Shown: piece after piece, positions 16,296-25,244 of the stretch
Layout of the letters: each line of letters begins with the position of its first letter
How positions within the stretch are numbered: position 1 is the stretch's first letter
Origin: AR12 sp036265915
GTDB lineage: Bacteria; Methylomirabilota; Methylomirabilia; Rokubacteriales; CSP1-6
DNA: 33,736 bases
Assembly (NCBI GenBank): GCA_036265915.1
Contig: DATAOC010000139.1
Span: forward strand, 1-33,736
Direction of reading: 5' to 3'
Position numbers and translations under genes: made by a program
Notes under the pieces: generated by a model
Told to the model about the DNA's origin: nothing
Seen by the model: the letters and a program-made list of their open reading frames with translations, nothing else
The model's database searches: none

Positions 16296-17517
16296 GCTTC
16301 ACCTCACCGTTCGGCGCGACGCTCCAGGCCGTGATGCCGTTGTAGTGGAAGATCGCGTTCGCGCCGTGCTCGGCGATGAATGCGGCGCGCTCCGGCTGCA
16401 CGTGGCCGGCGTCGTCGGTCGCGCGCGACTTGAGAACGGCGGCGGTGCCGTCCCAGCGCCAGGGCAGACGGAAGCGCGTAAGCGCGCGCGGCACAACGGG
16501 CGTGGTGAGCCTCGCCGCGCGCCACGTGGTGCCACCGTCCGTGCTGACCTCGACCTGTTTGATGGCGCCGTGACCGGACCAGGCGATGCCGGAGATCTGG
16601 TAGAGCCCCGCGCCCTTCAGCGCCAGGCCCGGCGAGGGCTGGGTCACGAGCGACTTCACGTCCATCGGGTACGTGAACATGAGCGCCTTGCCGTCTGCCT
16701 GCAGGTCGGTGTAGCGCGACGTCTCGTCCTTGGTCATGACCGGCGCCGCCACCACCTTCAGCCGGCGCAGCCACTTCACGCTCATGTTGCCTTCCCAGCC
16801 GGGCAGGAACAGGCGTACGGGGTAGCCGTTCTCCGGCCGCAGCCGTTCGCCGTTCTGGAAGAGGGCCAGCATCGCGTCGTCCATCGCCTTCGCCATCGGG
16901 ATGCTGCGGCTCATCGCCGCCGCGTCCGCGCCCTCGGCGAGAATCCACTCCGCGCGGCGATCGACTCCCGCCTCCTCGAGCAGCAGCCGCAGCGGCACGC
17001 CGGTCCAGTCGCTGCAAGAGACGAGGCCGTGTGCCTGGCCCACGCTCAGGTTCGGCGGCGACGGCTGGTACATGAGCTGGCTGTTGCCCGCGCACTCGAG
17101 GAAATGCACGCGCGACACCATGGGGTAACGGAGCAGCGCGTCGACCGTGAAGATGAGCGGCCGCTCGACCATCCCGTGGATCAGCACGCGATGCTGCTCG
17201 GGATCGATGTCGGGCACGCCGCTGTGGCTGCGCTCGAAGTGCAGCCCGCTGGGCGTGATCGTTCCCTCGAGCGACTCGAGCGGCGTCCGGATGGCCCCGC
17301 TCCCGGTCGTGCCCGGCTGCGATCGCCCGAACGTCCGCGTGATCTTGCTCTCGTACTTCGACGGCGTGCCGTACGGCGTGAAGCCGGTGCCGGGGGATTT
17401 CATCCACGGCGGCACGTCGGGTGGCTCGGCGGCGCCGGCCTTACGAGCGCCGCGCGCGAGAAGACCCGACGCGGCGAGAGTTGCGACGGCCCGACTGAGA
17501 AAGCCACGTCTGTCCAT
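16282..17517 (-). CDS. soxC: SoxC-like sulfite/sulfane dehydrogenase molybdenum subunit
   Basis: A 411-residue enzyme of the sulfite oxidase family. C142 in HFLECAGNS is the molybdenum ligand. The C-terminal half has the Mo-oxidoreductase dimerisation domain (VEVSTDGGTTW). The N-terminus MDRRGFLSRAVATLAASGLL is a Tat signal, as expected for a periplasmic Mo enzyme. SoxC oxidises protein-bound sulfane sulfur; close relatives oxidise sulfite directly, and with no soxXYZAB genes in view a sulfite dehydrogenase role is as likely. The ATG at 17517 is set by AGGAGGGAACGAC directly upstream; the longer frame to 17556 lacks such a site. It forms a two-gene operon with the cytochrome. Confidence 0.92.
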   Translation of the reverse strand: MDRRGFLSRAVATLAASGLLARGARKAGAAEPPDVPPWMKSPGTGFTPYGTPSKYESKITRTFGRSQPGTTGSGAIRTPLESLEGTITPSGLHFERSHSGVPDIDPEQHRVLIHGMVERPLIFTVDALLRYPMVSRVHFLECAGNSQLMYQPSPPNLSVGQAHGLVSCSDWTGVPLRLLLEEAGVDRRAEWILAEGADAAAMSRSIPMAKAMDDAMLALFQNGERLRPENGYPVRLFLPGWEGNMSVKWLRRLKVVAAPVMTKDETSRYTDLQADGKALMFTYPMDVKSLVTQPSPGLALKGAGLYQISGIAWSGHGAIKQVEVSTDGGTTWRAARLTTPVVPRALTRFRLPWRWDGTAAVLKSRATDDAGHVQPERAAFIAEHGANAIFHYNGITAWSVAPNGEVKHVYA

Positions 17518-17551
17518 GTCGTTCCCTCCTCGATCGTCCACGCCGCCCGGG

Positions 17552-17580
17552 ATCATGGCTCAGCAGCGCGCGCATCACAA
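17552..17580 (-). promoter_or_regulatory. Candidate promoter of the soxC-soxD operon
   Basis: On the minus strand TTGTGA (17580-17575) is followed after 17 bases by CATGAT (17557-17552), each matching four of six consensus bases. Transcription would begin near 17545, giving a leader of about 28 bases that includes the strong AGGAGG ribosome-binding site. Confidence 0.45.
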
Positions 17581-17602
17581 CCGGGTCACGGAGATCCGGC
17601 CT

Positions 17603-17631
17603 TTGCCTCCGTACCGCCGATCACGCACACT
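17603..17631 (+). promoter_or_regulatory. Candidate promoter of the SDR gene at 17639
   Basis: TTGCCT (17603-17608) is followed after 17 bases by CACACT (17626-17631), with seven bases from its end to the ATG. The -10 match is weak (three of six). The position would give a leaderless mRNA, in line with the lack of a Shine-Dalgarno site. Confidence 0.3.
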
Positions 17632-17638
17632 GGCCGGC

Positions 17639-18547
17639 ATGTCCTGGGCACCTGACGGCAACGCGCTGCGCGATCGCATCGCGCTCGTCGCGGGCGCCAC
17701 GCGCGGCGCCGGCCGCGGCATCGCCGCCGCGCTCGGCGAGACGGGCGCGACGGTCATTTGCACCGGTCGCACGACCCGCACGCGGCGCTCCGAATACAAC
17801 CGGCCGGAGACGATCGAGGAGACGGCCGAGCTCGTCACGCAGCTGGGCGGCCGCGGCATCGCGATCGCCGTCGATCATCTCGAGTCGTCGGACGTCAGCG
17901 CGCTGGCGGCGCGCATCCGGCGCGACCACGGTCGCCTCGACGTGCTCGTCGACGACATCTGGGGCGCCGAGCTGCTGAAAGGCGGCCCGGCCGAGTGGAA
18001 CACGCCGATCTGGAAGCACGACCTCGCCAGGGGATTGCGCATCCTGCGGCTCGCGATCGAGACGCACCTGGTGACCTCGCACCATCTGCTGCCGCTGCTC
18101 ATCGAGCGACCCGGAGGATTGCTCGTGGAGGTCACCGACGGCACCGAGCGCCACAACGCTTCGCGCTATCGGATCTCGGTCTACTACGATCTCGCGAAGG
18201 TCGCCATCAATCGCCTCGCGTTCTCGCAGGGACACGAGCTCGCTCCGCACGGCGCCACCGCGGTCGCGATCACGCCCGGGTGGCTCCGCTCGGAGCTCAT
18301 GCTCGAGCACTTCGGCGTCACCGAGGCGACGTGGCGCGACGCCGTGGGACACGCGGCGCCGCCAGGCTTCGCGCACTCCGAGTCGCCGCGGTACGTCGGC
18401 CGCGCGGTGGTGGCGCTCGCGTCGGATGCGGAGCGCGCGCGGTGGAACCAGAAATCGGTCAGCTCGGCGGAGCTGGCCCGGGTCTACGGGTTCACCGACG
18501 TCGACGGCACGCAGCCGGACAGCTGGCGCGACGTCGAGGTCGGTTGA
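17639..18547 (+). CDS. Short-chain dehydrogenase/reductase (DHRS1-like)
   Basis: A 302-residue NAD(P)-dependent SDR, longer than the usual 250. The nucleotide motif is the variant AGATRGAGRG at 18-27, and the catalytic pair is Y183-x-x-x-K187 (YYDLAK). The usual NNAG stretch reads VDDIWG, and the usual Ser position lies near VTDGTE, both as in divergent SDRs related to DHRS1. The reaction would be oxidation of an alcohol or reduction of a carbonyl; the substrate is unknown. The ATG at 17639 has no Shine-Dalgarno site; the frame is open further upstream, but that part runs opposite soxC. It is divergent from soxC across 121 bases, and the next oxidoreductase gene follows after 33 bases. Confidence 0.88.
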   Translation: MSWAPDGNALRDRIALVAGATRGAGRGIAAALGETGATVICTGRTTRTRRSEYNRPETIEETAELVTQLGGRGIAIAVDHLESSDVSALAARIRRDHGRLDVLVDDIWGAELLKGGPAEWNTPIWKHDLARGLRILRLAIETHLVTSHHLLPLLIERPGGLLVEVTDGTERHNASRYRISVYYDLAKVAINRLAFSQGHELAPHGATAVAITPGWLRSELMLEHFGVTEATWRDAVGHAAPPGFAHSESPRYVGRAVVALASDAERARWNQKSVSSAELARVYGFTDVDGTQPDSWRDVEVG

Positions 18548-18572
18548 CACCTCTCCGCCTTTGGCCGACGAT
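18544..18572 (+). promoter_or_regulatory. Possible internal promoter before the FAD oxidoreductase
   Basis: A perfect TTGACA (18544-18549), overlapping the stop codon of the SDR, is followed after 17 bases by GACGAT (18567-18572), a weak -10. The distance of eight bases to the ATG at 18581 would give a leaderless mRNA. It could be chance; the SDR and the next gene may simply be co-transcribed. Confidence 0.3.
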
Positions 18573-18580
18573 CGCCCGTC

Positions 18581-19870
18581 ATGGATCGTCGAGCGGACGT
18601 CGTCGTGGTCGGTGCGGGCATCGTCGGCTGCGCCACCGGCTTCTATCTCGCCCGCCGCGGTGCGCGTGTCGTGATCGTGGAGCGCGCGCGCGTGCCGGGC
18701 GAGCAGTCGCGCAAGAACTGGGGCTTCGTGCGTCAGCAGGGGCGCGACCCGCTCGAGATGCCGCTCGTGATGGAGGCCAACCGGATCTGGCGCGGCCTGG
18801 AGCGCGAGCTCGGCGCCGATGTCGAGTGGACGCCGGGCGGCAATCTGGCGCTCGCCGCCGACGAGGCGCGCCTGAGCCGCTTCGAGGCGTGGCTGCCGGT
18901 CGCGCGCGAGTTCGGCCTCGAGACCCGCCTGCTGCGTGCACATGAGCTGGCCGACGTCGTGCCCGGCCTCGCCGGCGACTGGGCCGGCGGCATGCACACG
19001 CCGGGCGACGGGCACGCCGATCCCGAGAAGGCGACGGATGCGTTCGCGCGCGCGGCGGTCGCCGCGGGCGCGACGCTGCTCCTCGACTGCGCGGTGCAAG
19101 GGGTGAGCACGCGCGGCGGCGCCGTTGCCGGTGTCGTGACCGAGCGTGGGGAGATCCGGGCACCGATGGTGGTATGCGCGGCCGGCGCGTGGTCCTCGCG
19201 GCTGCTGCGCACGCTTGGCCTCGCGCTGCCGCAGCGCTGGGTGCGCGGCACCGTGGCCCGCACGACGGCCGCGCCGCCCGTCACCGCGTGCGCCGTGTGG
19301 GGACCGGGCGTCGCCTTTCGTCAGCGCCGCGACGGCAGCTTCACCATCGCGGCCGGCGGCGCGCTCGATCACGACGTCACCCTGGACTCGCTGCGCCAGC
19401 TGCGGTTCTTCCTGCCCAACTTCTGGAAGAACAAGACGCTCTTCCGGTTCCACGTGGGAGCTCCGCTGCTGCGAAGTCTCACGGCGGCCCTGCCCGGCTC
19501 TGGGGCACGGCGCCACCCGCTCGTCTGGGACCGCGGCATCGAGCCCGCGCCGAACCCGGCCAAGGTGCAGCGCAGCCTCGCGGAGCTGCGCCGCGTGCTT
19601 CCCTCCCTGCCCGCCCTCGGTGTCGCGAGATCGTGGGCCGGCTACATCGATGCCGCACCGGACATGGTCCCGGTGCTCGGCGAGGTGCCGCGGCCGGCGG
19701 GGCTGGTCCTGGCCACCGGCTTCAGCGGCCACGGTTTCGCGATGGGCCCCATCGCGGGCCGCCTCGTCTCCGAGCTCATCCTGGACGGCAAGCCCTCGCT
19801 GGACCTGACCGGCTTCCGGTTCTCGCGGTTCGCCGAGGGCGCCATCGGCAAGCCGCGCAACGTCCTGTGA
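18581..19870 (+). CDS. FAD-dependent amine/D-amino-acid oxidase family oxidoreductase (DAO fold)
   Basis: A 429-residue soluble flavoprotein. The N-terminal dinucleotide fold has GAGIVG at 11-16 and an acidic end of the second strand (VVIVER). A C-terminal FAD-contact motif is present (LVLATGFSGHGFAMGP), as in glycine and sarcosine oxidases. RKNWGFVRQQGRDP near residue 45 is a subfamily mark, but no substrate follows from it. The reaction is likely oxidative attack on a C-N bond of an amine or N-substituted amino acid. The start ATG at 18581 lacks a Shine-Dalgarno site. Its TGA overlaps the GTG of hyuA, so the oxidase and the hydantoinase-type enzyme are probably made together. Confidence 0.9.
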   Translation: MDRRADVVVVGAGIVGCATGFYLARRGARVVIVERARVPGEQSRKNWGFVRQQGRDPLEMPLVMEANRIWRGLERELGADVEWTPGGNLALAADEARLSRFEAWLPVAREFGLETRLLRAHELADVVPGLAGDWAGGMHTPGDGHADPEKATDAFARAAVAAGATLLLDCAVQGVSTRGGAVAGVVTERGEIRAPMVVCAAGAWSSRLLRTLGLALPQRWVRGTVARTTAAPPVTACAVWGPGVAFRQRRDGSFTIAAGGALDHDVTLDSLRQLRFFLPNFWKNKTLFRFHVGAPLLRSLTAALPGSGARRHPLVWDRGIEPAPNPAKVQRSLAELRRVLPSLPALGVARSWAGYIDAAPDMVPVLGEVPRPAGLVLATGFSGHGFAMGPIAGRLVSELILDGKPSLDLTGFRFSRFAEGAIGKPRNVL

Positions 19871-21930
19871 CGCGCGCTTCCGACAAGCACGGCTACGCGG
19901 TCGCCCTCGACGTGGGCGGCACGTTCACCGACGTCGCGCTCGTGCACGAGGCGAGCGGCCGGCTGTGGGTGACGAAGACGCCGACGACGCCGCATGATCC
20001 ATCGGTCGGGTTCATCGCCGGGATCGACAAGGCGCTGCGGCTGGCCGGGGCGGAGGCGGCGTCGCTGCGCCACGTCCTGCACGGCACGACGACGGCCACC
20101 AACGCAATCCTCGAGAGCAAGGGCGCCCGGGCCGGGCTGCTGACGACGGCCGGCTTCCGCGACGTGCTCGAGATCGGGCGTCACGACATTCCGCGACGCG
20201 CCAACATGTTCGCGTGGATCAAGCCGTCGCGCCCGGTGCCGCCCGAGCGCATCTTCGAGGTCGGCGGCCGCATCACCGTCGATGGCGAGGAGCTCGAGCC
20301 ACTGGACGAGGCGGCCGTGCTCGCGGCGGCACGGGCGCTGCGCGCGGCGGCCGTCGACTCGATCGCCCTCTGCTTCCTGCACAGCTACGCGAACCCCGCC
20401 CACGAGCGGCGCGCGGCCGTGCTGCTGCGCGAGCAGCATCCCGACGCCGCCGTCTCGCTCTCGAGCGAGGTGCTGCCGGTGTTCAGGGAATTCGAGCGCT
20501 CGATGGGTACGGTGCTCAACGCCTACGTGCAGCCACTCGTCGGCCGATACGTCGCGCGGTTGGTGGAGCAGCTGCGCCCGCGCGGGATCACGGCACCGCT
20601 GTCGATCATGAAGTCGAACGGCGGCGTCATCGGGGCCGACGTGGTGCGCACGCAGGCCATCCACACCGCGCTCTCCGGCCCGGCCGCCGGCGTCATCGGC
20701 GTGCGCCGCGTGGGCGAGGCGGCGGGCTTCGAGAACCTCATCTCCGTCGACGTCGGCGGCACCAGCGCCGACGTGTGTCTGGTGCGCGCCGGCGAGGCGG
20801 AGGTGACCGTCGAGGGGCGCGTCGGCGCGTGGCCGCTGCACGTGCCGATGATCGACATCCACACGATCGGCGCCGGCGGCGGCTCCATCGCGCGCGTGAG
20901 CGAGGACGGCACGCTGACCGTCGGCCCGGACAGCGCCGGGGCGGCGCCGGGGCCCGTCTGCTACGGCGCCGGCGGGGAGGAGCCGACGGTGACCGACGCG
21001 CACCTGGTGCTGGGCCGCATTCCGCCCCATCTGCTCGGCGGCGAGATCGCGCTCGACGTCGAGGCCGCCCGCCGCGCCATCGAGGCGCGCGTGGCGCGCC
21101 CGCTCGGGCTGCCGCTCGCGGCCGCGGCCCAGGGCATCCTCGACATCGTGAACAACAACATGGTCGGCGCGCTGCGATTGGTCTCCGTCGAGCGGGGTTA
21201 CGACCCGCGCGACTTCGTGCTGGTGCCGTTTGGCGGCGCCGGGCCGCTGCACGGCGCCGATCTCGCCGCGCTGCTCGCCATGCGGACGGTGCTGGTGCCA
21301 CGCCACCCCGGCGTGCTGTCGACGTTCGGCCTGCTCGGCACCGAGGTGCGCAACGACTACGCGCGCACGCATCTGCAGAAGCCGCCGGATTACGACCTCG
21401 CATCCATGGCCAGGGTCTACGCCGAGCTCGAGGCGCAGGCGGACGCGTGGCTCGCCGCCGAGAGCGTGTCGCCGGGCGCCCGTCGCCTCACACGCCTGGC
21501 CGATCTGCGCTATCGTCACCAGGGGTTCGAGCTCACCGTCCCGTGGCCCGAGCGCGCGCTGTCCGTCGACGCGCTGATCGCGCGCTTCCACGAGCGCCAC
21601 CGCCAGCTCTACACCTACGCGCTCACCGACGCGCCCGTGGAGATCGTCACGCTGCGCGTGGCGGCCGCCGGCCGCGTCCGGCGCTTCACGCTACCGCCGC
21701 TCGGCCGGCGCCGCGCCGCACGAACGCGGCCGGCCAACCGCCGCCGCGTGTACTTCGCCGGCTCCGGCTGGTCGAGCTGCCCGTGCGTCGATCGCACGAC
21801 GCTCGGCGCCGGCGCCGTGGTCCGCGGCCCGGCGATCGTCGAGCAGCTCGACACGACGACGGTGGTCCCGCCGGGACAGCGCGCGACGGTCGATCGCATC
21901 GGAAACCTCGTCCTCGAGCGCGCGCGATGA
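19867..21930 (+). CDS. hyuA: HyuA: hydantoinase/oxoprolinase-type ATP-dependent amidohydrolase subunit A
   Basis: A 687-residue subunit of normal length. The N-terminal phosphate loop DVGGTFTDVALV lies at 15-26 and a second, VDVGGTSADVCLV, near 292; GPAAGVIG lies between the two. These belong to the actin-like ATPase fold that phosphorylates the amide oxygen of a ring before hydrolysis. With HyuB it would open a cyclic amide such as hydantoin, oxoproline, a lactam or an imide; some relatives are carboxylases (acetone, acetophenone), so this is a family call. The start is the GTG at 19867 overlapping the preceding TGA; the stop overlaps the ATG of hyuB (ATGA). The frame is open far upstream, but that part is a shadow of the oxidase. 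Confidence 0.93.
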   Translation: MTRASDKHGYAVALDVGGTFTDVALVHEASGRLWVTKTPTTPHDPSVGFIAGIDKALRLAGAEAASLRHVLHGTTTATNAILESKGARAGLLTTAGFRDVLEIGRHDIPRRANMFAWIKPSRPVPPERIFEVGGRITVDGEELEPLDEAAVLAAARALRAAAVDSIALCFLHSYANPAHERRAAVLLREQHPDAAVSLSSEVLPVFREFERSMGTVLNAYVQPLVGRYVARLVEQLRPRGITAPLSIMKSNGGVIGADVVRTQAIHTALSGPAAGVIGVRRVGEAAGFENLISVDVGGTSADVCLVRAGEAEVTVEGRVGAWPLHVPMIDIHTIGAGGGSIARVSEDGTLTVGPDSAGAAPGPVCYGAGGEEPTVTDAHLVLGRIPPHLLGGEIALDVEAARRAIEARVARPLGLPLAAAAQGILDIVNNNMVGALRLVSVERGYDPRDFVLVPFGGAGPLHGADLAALLAMRTVLVPRHPGVLSTFGLLGTEVRNDYARTHLQKPPDYDLASMARVYAELEAQADAWLAAESVSPGARRLTRLADLRYRHQGFELTVPWPERALSVDALIARFHERHRQLYTYALTDAPVEIVTLRVAAAGRVRRFTLPPLGRRRAARTRPANRRRVYFAGSGWSSCPCVDRTTLGAGAVVRGPAIVEQLDTTTVVPPGQRATVDRIGNLVLERAR

Positions 21931-23723
21931 GGCGCCGGCGCGTCCCGACCGTCGACCCCGTCACCCGCGAGATCATCCGCGGCGCGCTGCGGGCGGCGCA
22001 GTCGCACATGGAGGCGGTCATCGAGCGGACGGCGATGTCGCCGTTCATCCGCGAGAAGAACGACTACTTTGCCGGCATCCTGGACGCGCGCGGCCGCGTG
22101 GTGTGCGGCACCATGGTGCCGCTGTTCGGGAACCTCACCGAGATCATCTTCGCGCAGTACCCGCGCGAGACGATGCGGCCGGGCGATCTGTACTGGTACA
22201 ACGACTGCCACGGATCGCGTGGCGGCGTCTCGCACTCACCCGACATGGTCTTCGCCGCACCCGTGTTCCACCGCGGCCGGCTCGTCGCCTTCTCGCAGAC
22301 ATGGGGACATTTCTGGGACATCGGCGGCATGCGGGCGGGCAGCATCTCCCCCGACGCGACGGAGATCTTCCACGAGGGCATCATCGTTCCCGCGGTGCGG
22401 ATCTACCGCGAGGGCGTGCTGAACGACGAGGCCTTTCGGATCTTCCTCCGCAACTCGCGCTTCCCCGAGATCCTCAAGGGCGACATCCGCGCCGTGCTGG
22501 CCGGCTGCCAGCTCGGCGAGCGCCGGGTGCTCGAGCTGTTCGACCGCTTCGGCGCCGAGACCGTGCTGGCCGCGTGGAGTCTCTTCGAGCAGCAGTGTCG
22601 CGACACCATCCGCAAGACGCTGGAGTCGCGCATCCCAGACGGGACCTACGCCCACGACGACGCCGTCGACGGCGACGGGATGAGCGAGCGCTCGTTCCAC
22701 GTGCGGATGCGCCTCACCAAGGAGGGCGGCCGCATCGTGCTCGACACGCGGGAGAGCGACGACCAGGCGCGCGGCCCGATCAACTTCATCATGCACGAGA
22801 GCGTGCCGAAGCTGATCGTCGGCATCTACCTGCTCTCCGGCCACCCGACCATCCTGCTCAACGACGGCGCCCAGGACGCCATCGACGAGGTGCTCGTGCG
22901 GCCGGGCAGCATCCTGCAGCCGCACTGGCCGGCCGCCCTCGGCAACCGCGCCCACACGCTGGCCCGCGTGCAGTCCAACGTCCTGGCGCTGCTGGCGCTC
23001 GCCACCGGGGGCGACGTGCCGGCGCCGAACTCCGTCTACAACATCTACTTCCTGCGCGGCTTCGACCGCGCGCGGAACGAGTTCTTCCTGTGCAGCGACG
23101 GCGTGGCCGTGGGCTACGGCGCGCGGCCGTTCGCCGACGGCCTCGACGCCATCTACTACGTGGCGCAGAAGAACTACCCGGCGGAGTTCATGGAGATGGT
23201 GTTTCCGCTACGCCTGCGCCGCTACGCGCTCCACCAGGACTCCGGCGGCCCCGGGCGCTTTCGCGGCGGCGCCGGCGTCGTGCGCGAGATCGAGCTCACG
23301 GCCGAGGAGGCGGTGGTCGCCATTCGCCAGGACAACATCCTCTTCCCCCCGGCCGGCGTGAACGGCGGGCGGGCGGGCCGCGCGGGCAGCTGCATCGTCA
23401 ACCCCGGCCGTGCGGACGAGCGACGCCTGGCGCCGATGTCGGACGGCAACGTGCTGCGCAAGGGCGACGTCATGCGCCTGTCGACGAGCGGCGGCGGTGG
23501 GTGGGGCCACCCGTTCGACCGGCCCGCGGAACGGGTGCGCCGCGACGTGCTCGGCGGGGTCGTGTCGGTGCGCGCGGCGCGCGAGGACTATGGCGTGGCG
23601 CTCGACGCGGCCGGCGTCGTCGACGAGGCGGCGACGAGAGCGCTCCGCTCGGCGCCGCGCGGGTCGGTGCGCATGTTCCATCGCGGCGACTACTTCGGTC
23701 CGGTCGTCGAGCCCGCGCGATGA
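21927..23723 (+). CDS. hyuB: HyuB: hydantoinase/oxoprolinase-type subunit B
   Basis: A 598-residue partner of HyuA. Typical stretches are DPVTREIIRGAL near residue 10, GDLYWYNDCHGSRGG (likely metal/substrate site), SHSPDMVF, DSGGPGRFRGGAG, and the C-terminal STSGGGGWGHPFDRPAERV followed by REDYGVAL. The NDC-H form differs from the NDPY-GGTH form of oxoprolinases and fits the branch of B subunits with SRGGVSHSPD, which includes lactam- and ketone-acting enzymes. It is expected to form a cytoplasmic complex with HyuA. The ATG at 21927 overlaps the hyuA stop, and its own TGA overlaps the next SDR start, which ties the genes into one operon. Confidence 0.93.
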   Translation: MRRRRVPTVDPVTREIIRGALRAAQSHMEAVIERTAMSPFIREKNDYFAGILDARGRVVCGTMVPLFGNLTEIIFAQYPRETMRPGDLYWYNDCHGSRGGVSHSPDMVFAAPVFHRGRLVAFSQTWGHFWDIGGMRAGSISPDATEIFHEGIIVPAVRIYREGVLNDEAFRIFLRNSRFPEILKGDIRAVLAGCQLGERRVLELFDRFGAETVLAAWSLFEQQCRDTIRKTLESRIPDGTYAHDDAVDGDGMSERSFHVRMRLTKEGGRIVLDTRESDDQARGPINFIMHESVPKLIVGIYLLSGHPTILLNDGAQDAIDEVLVRPGSILQPHWPAALGNRAHTLARVQSNVLALLALATGGDVPAPNSVYNIYFLRGFDRARNEFFLCSDGVAVGYGARPFADGLDAIYYVAQKNYPAEFMEMVFPLRLRRYALHQDSGGPGRFRGGAGVVREIELTAEEAVVAIRQDNILFPPAGVNGGRAGRAGSCIVNPGRADERRLAPMSDGNVLRKGDVMRLSTSGGGGWGHPFDRPAERVRRDVLGGVVSVRAAREDYGVALDAAGVVDEAATRALRSAPRGSVRMFHRGDYFGPVVEPAR

Positions 23724-24475
23724 CGGCGCCGACCCGCGTGGCCGTCGTCACCGGAGCCGCGCGCGGCATCGGACGCGCCACGGCGGCGGCGCTGGCCAAG
23801 AACGGCTTCGCAGTCGCGCTGGTCGACGTCCGCGCGCCACAGCTGCGGGAGACCGCCGACCTCGTGGGGCGCGCCGGCGGGGAGGCGCTCGTGCTCGAGG
23901 GCGACGTGACGAGCTTCGCCACCACGCAGCGGCTGGCGCGCGAGGTGTTGACGGCGTGGACGCGCGTCGACGTCCTGGTCAACAACGCGGGCATCTCGCA
24001 GCCGAAGGGCCTGCTCGACATCACCGAGGAGGAGTGGGATCGCACGATCGACACCCATCTGAAGGGCGCGTTCAACTGGTGCAAGGTCGTGGCGCCGGCG
24101 ATGCTCGGGCAGCGCGCCGGCCGCATCGTGAACATGTCATCGGTGAGCGCGCACACCGGCGCCGGCACGGCGGCCGTCAGCAAGTCGGCGTACTGCGCGG
24201 CCAAGGCCGGAATCCTCGGCCTGACGCGCGGGCTCGCGAAGGAGCTGGCGCCGCACGTCACCGTGAACGCGATCTGCCCCGGGCTCATCGCCACCGACCT
24301 GACGGCCGGCATGATCGCGCGCGAGGGCCCGGAGACGCTCATGCGCTCCATCCCGCTCGCGCGGCTCGGCACGCCGGAGGACATCGCGCAGGTGGTCGTC
24401 TTCCTGGCCACCGTCACGCCGTGCTTCATGACCGGCGAGGTGATCGACGTGGACGGCGGGCAATGGGTGAACTGA
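23720..24475 (+). CDS. Short-chain dehydrogenase/reductase (FabG-like)
   Basis: A 251-residue classical SDR of standard length. It has the TGAARGIG cofactor loop at 11-18, NNAG at 88-91, the catalytic Ser pair at 140/141 and Y158-x-x-x-K162. The C-terminus DVDGGQWVN is typical. It likely oxidises a hydroxy acid or reduces a keto acid or ketone using NAD(P); it is not assigned to fatty acid synthesis because no other fab genes are near. The ATG at 23720 overlaps the hyuB stop (ATGA). A second SDR follows, overlapping it by 13 bases. The two share general SDR motifs but differ clearly in sequence, so they may act at two successive steps. Confidence 0.93.
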   Translation: MTAPTRVAVVTGAARGIGRATAAALAKNGFAVALVDVRAPQLRETADLVGRAGGEALVLEGDVTSFATTQRLAREVLTAWTRVDVLVNNAGISQPKGLLDITEEEWDRTIDTHLKGAFNWCKVVAPAMLGQRAGRIVNMSSVSAHTGAGTAAVSKSAYCAAKAGILGLTRGLAKELAPHVTVNAICPGLIATDLTAGMIAREGPETLMRSIPLARLGTPEDIAQVVVFLATVTPCFMTGEVIDVDGGQWVN

Positions 24476-25242
24476 GCGCCCGCGCCGTGCTCGTCACCGG
24501 CGCCGCCTCCGGCATCGGGCGCGCGCTCGCGGAGGCGCTGGCGCGCCGCAGGACGCCGGTCGTGCTCGCCGACGTCGACGGCAGTGGCGCCGAGGCCGCC
24601 GCAGGCACGATCGACGCCGCCGGCGGTCGTGCGTGGGCGCTTGGCGCCGACGTCACGCGCCCGGCCGACGTCGAGCGCATGGTGGACGCGGCTCGCCGCG
24701 ACGCCGGCCCGCTCGGCGGCCTCGTGAACTGCGCGGGGATCTATCCCAACACGCCGCTGCTCGAGACGACCGCGGCGGAGTGGGACCGCGTGCTGGCGAT
24801 CAACCTGCGCGGTCCCTTCCTCGCCACGCAGGCGGTGGCGCGCCGGATGATCGCCGACGGCGGCGGCGGCAGCATCGTGAACATCTCGTCGACGGCGAGC
24901 CGGCTGGCGCGGCCGGGCATCGCGCACTATGGCGCCTCCAAGGCGGGGCTGAATCAGCTCACCGCCGTCAGCGCGGTCGAGCTGGCGCCGCACGGCATCC
25001 GCGTGAACGCAGTTCTGCCGGGCGTGGTGGCCACCGAGCGCGTGCACGGTCACGCGGCCACCGAGCGCGGCCGCGCCGAGCACGCGGCGAAGCTGGCGCG
25101 AATTCCTCTGGCGCGTCTGGCCGAGCCGGCCGAGATCGTGAGCGTCGTGCTGTTCCTGCTGTCGCCCGAGGCTGCCTACTGCACCGGCTCGCTGTTCACC
25201 GTCGACGGCGGCTTCACCCTCGGCATCCCGAGCGCGCGCTGA
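24463..25242 (+). CDS. Short-chain dehydrogenase/reductase
   Basis: A 259-residue classical SDR. The cofactor loop is TGAASGIG near 12-19, the structural motif reads NCAG at 89-92 instead of NNAG, and the catalytic residues are S142/S143 and Y156-x-x-x-K160. The C-terminus TVDGGFTLG is usual. The ATG at 24463 lies inside the end of the preceding SDR gene, and the TGA is followed after two bases by the GTG of the methyltransferase. The NAD(P)-dependent oxidoreductase call is firm; the substrate is unknown. By context it acts on a product of the oxidase/HyuAB reactions. Confidence 0.92.
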   Translation: MGELSARAVLVTGAASGIGRALAEALARRRTPVVLADVDGSGAEAAAGTIDAAGGRAWALGADVTRPADVERMVDAARRDAGPLGGLVNCAGIYPNTPLLETTAAEWDRVLAINLRGPFLATQAVARRMIADGGGGSIVNISSTASRLARPGIAHYGASKAGLNQLTAVSAVELAPHGIRVNAVLPGVVATERVHGHAATERGRAEHAAKLARIPLARLAEPAEIVSVVLFLLSPEAAYCTGSLFTVDGGFTLGIPSAR

Positions 25243-25244
25243 CG

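Noticed and set aside
17147..17638. A longer form of the SDR beginning inside soxC
   Set aside because: The added part is opposite the soxC coding region and has no SDR features; the cofactor loop lies at the normal distance from the ATG at 17639.
19642..21600. A long minus-strand open frame opposite hyuA
   Set aside because: Composition typical of an antisense shadow; hyuA is clearly conserved on the plus strand.
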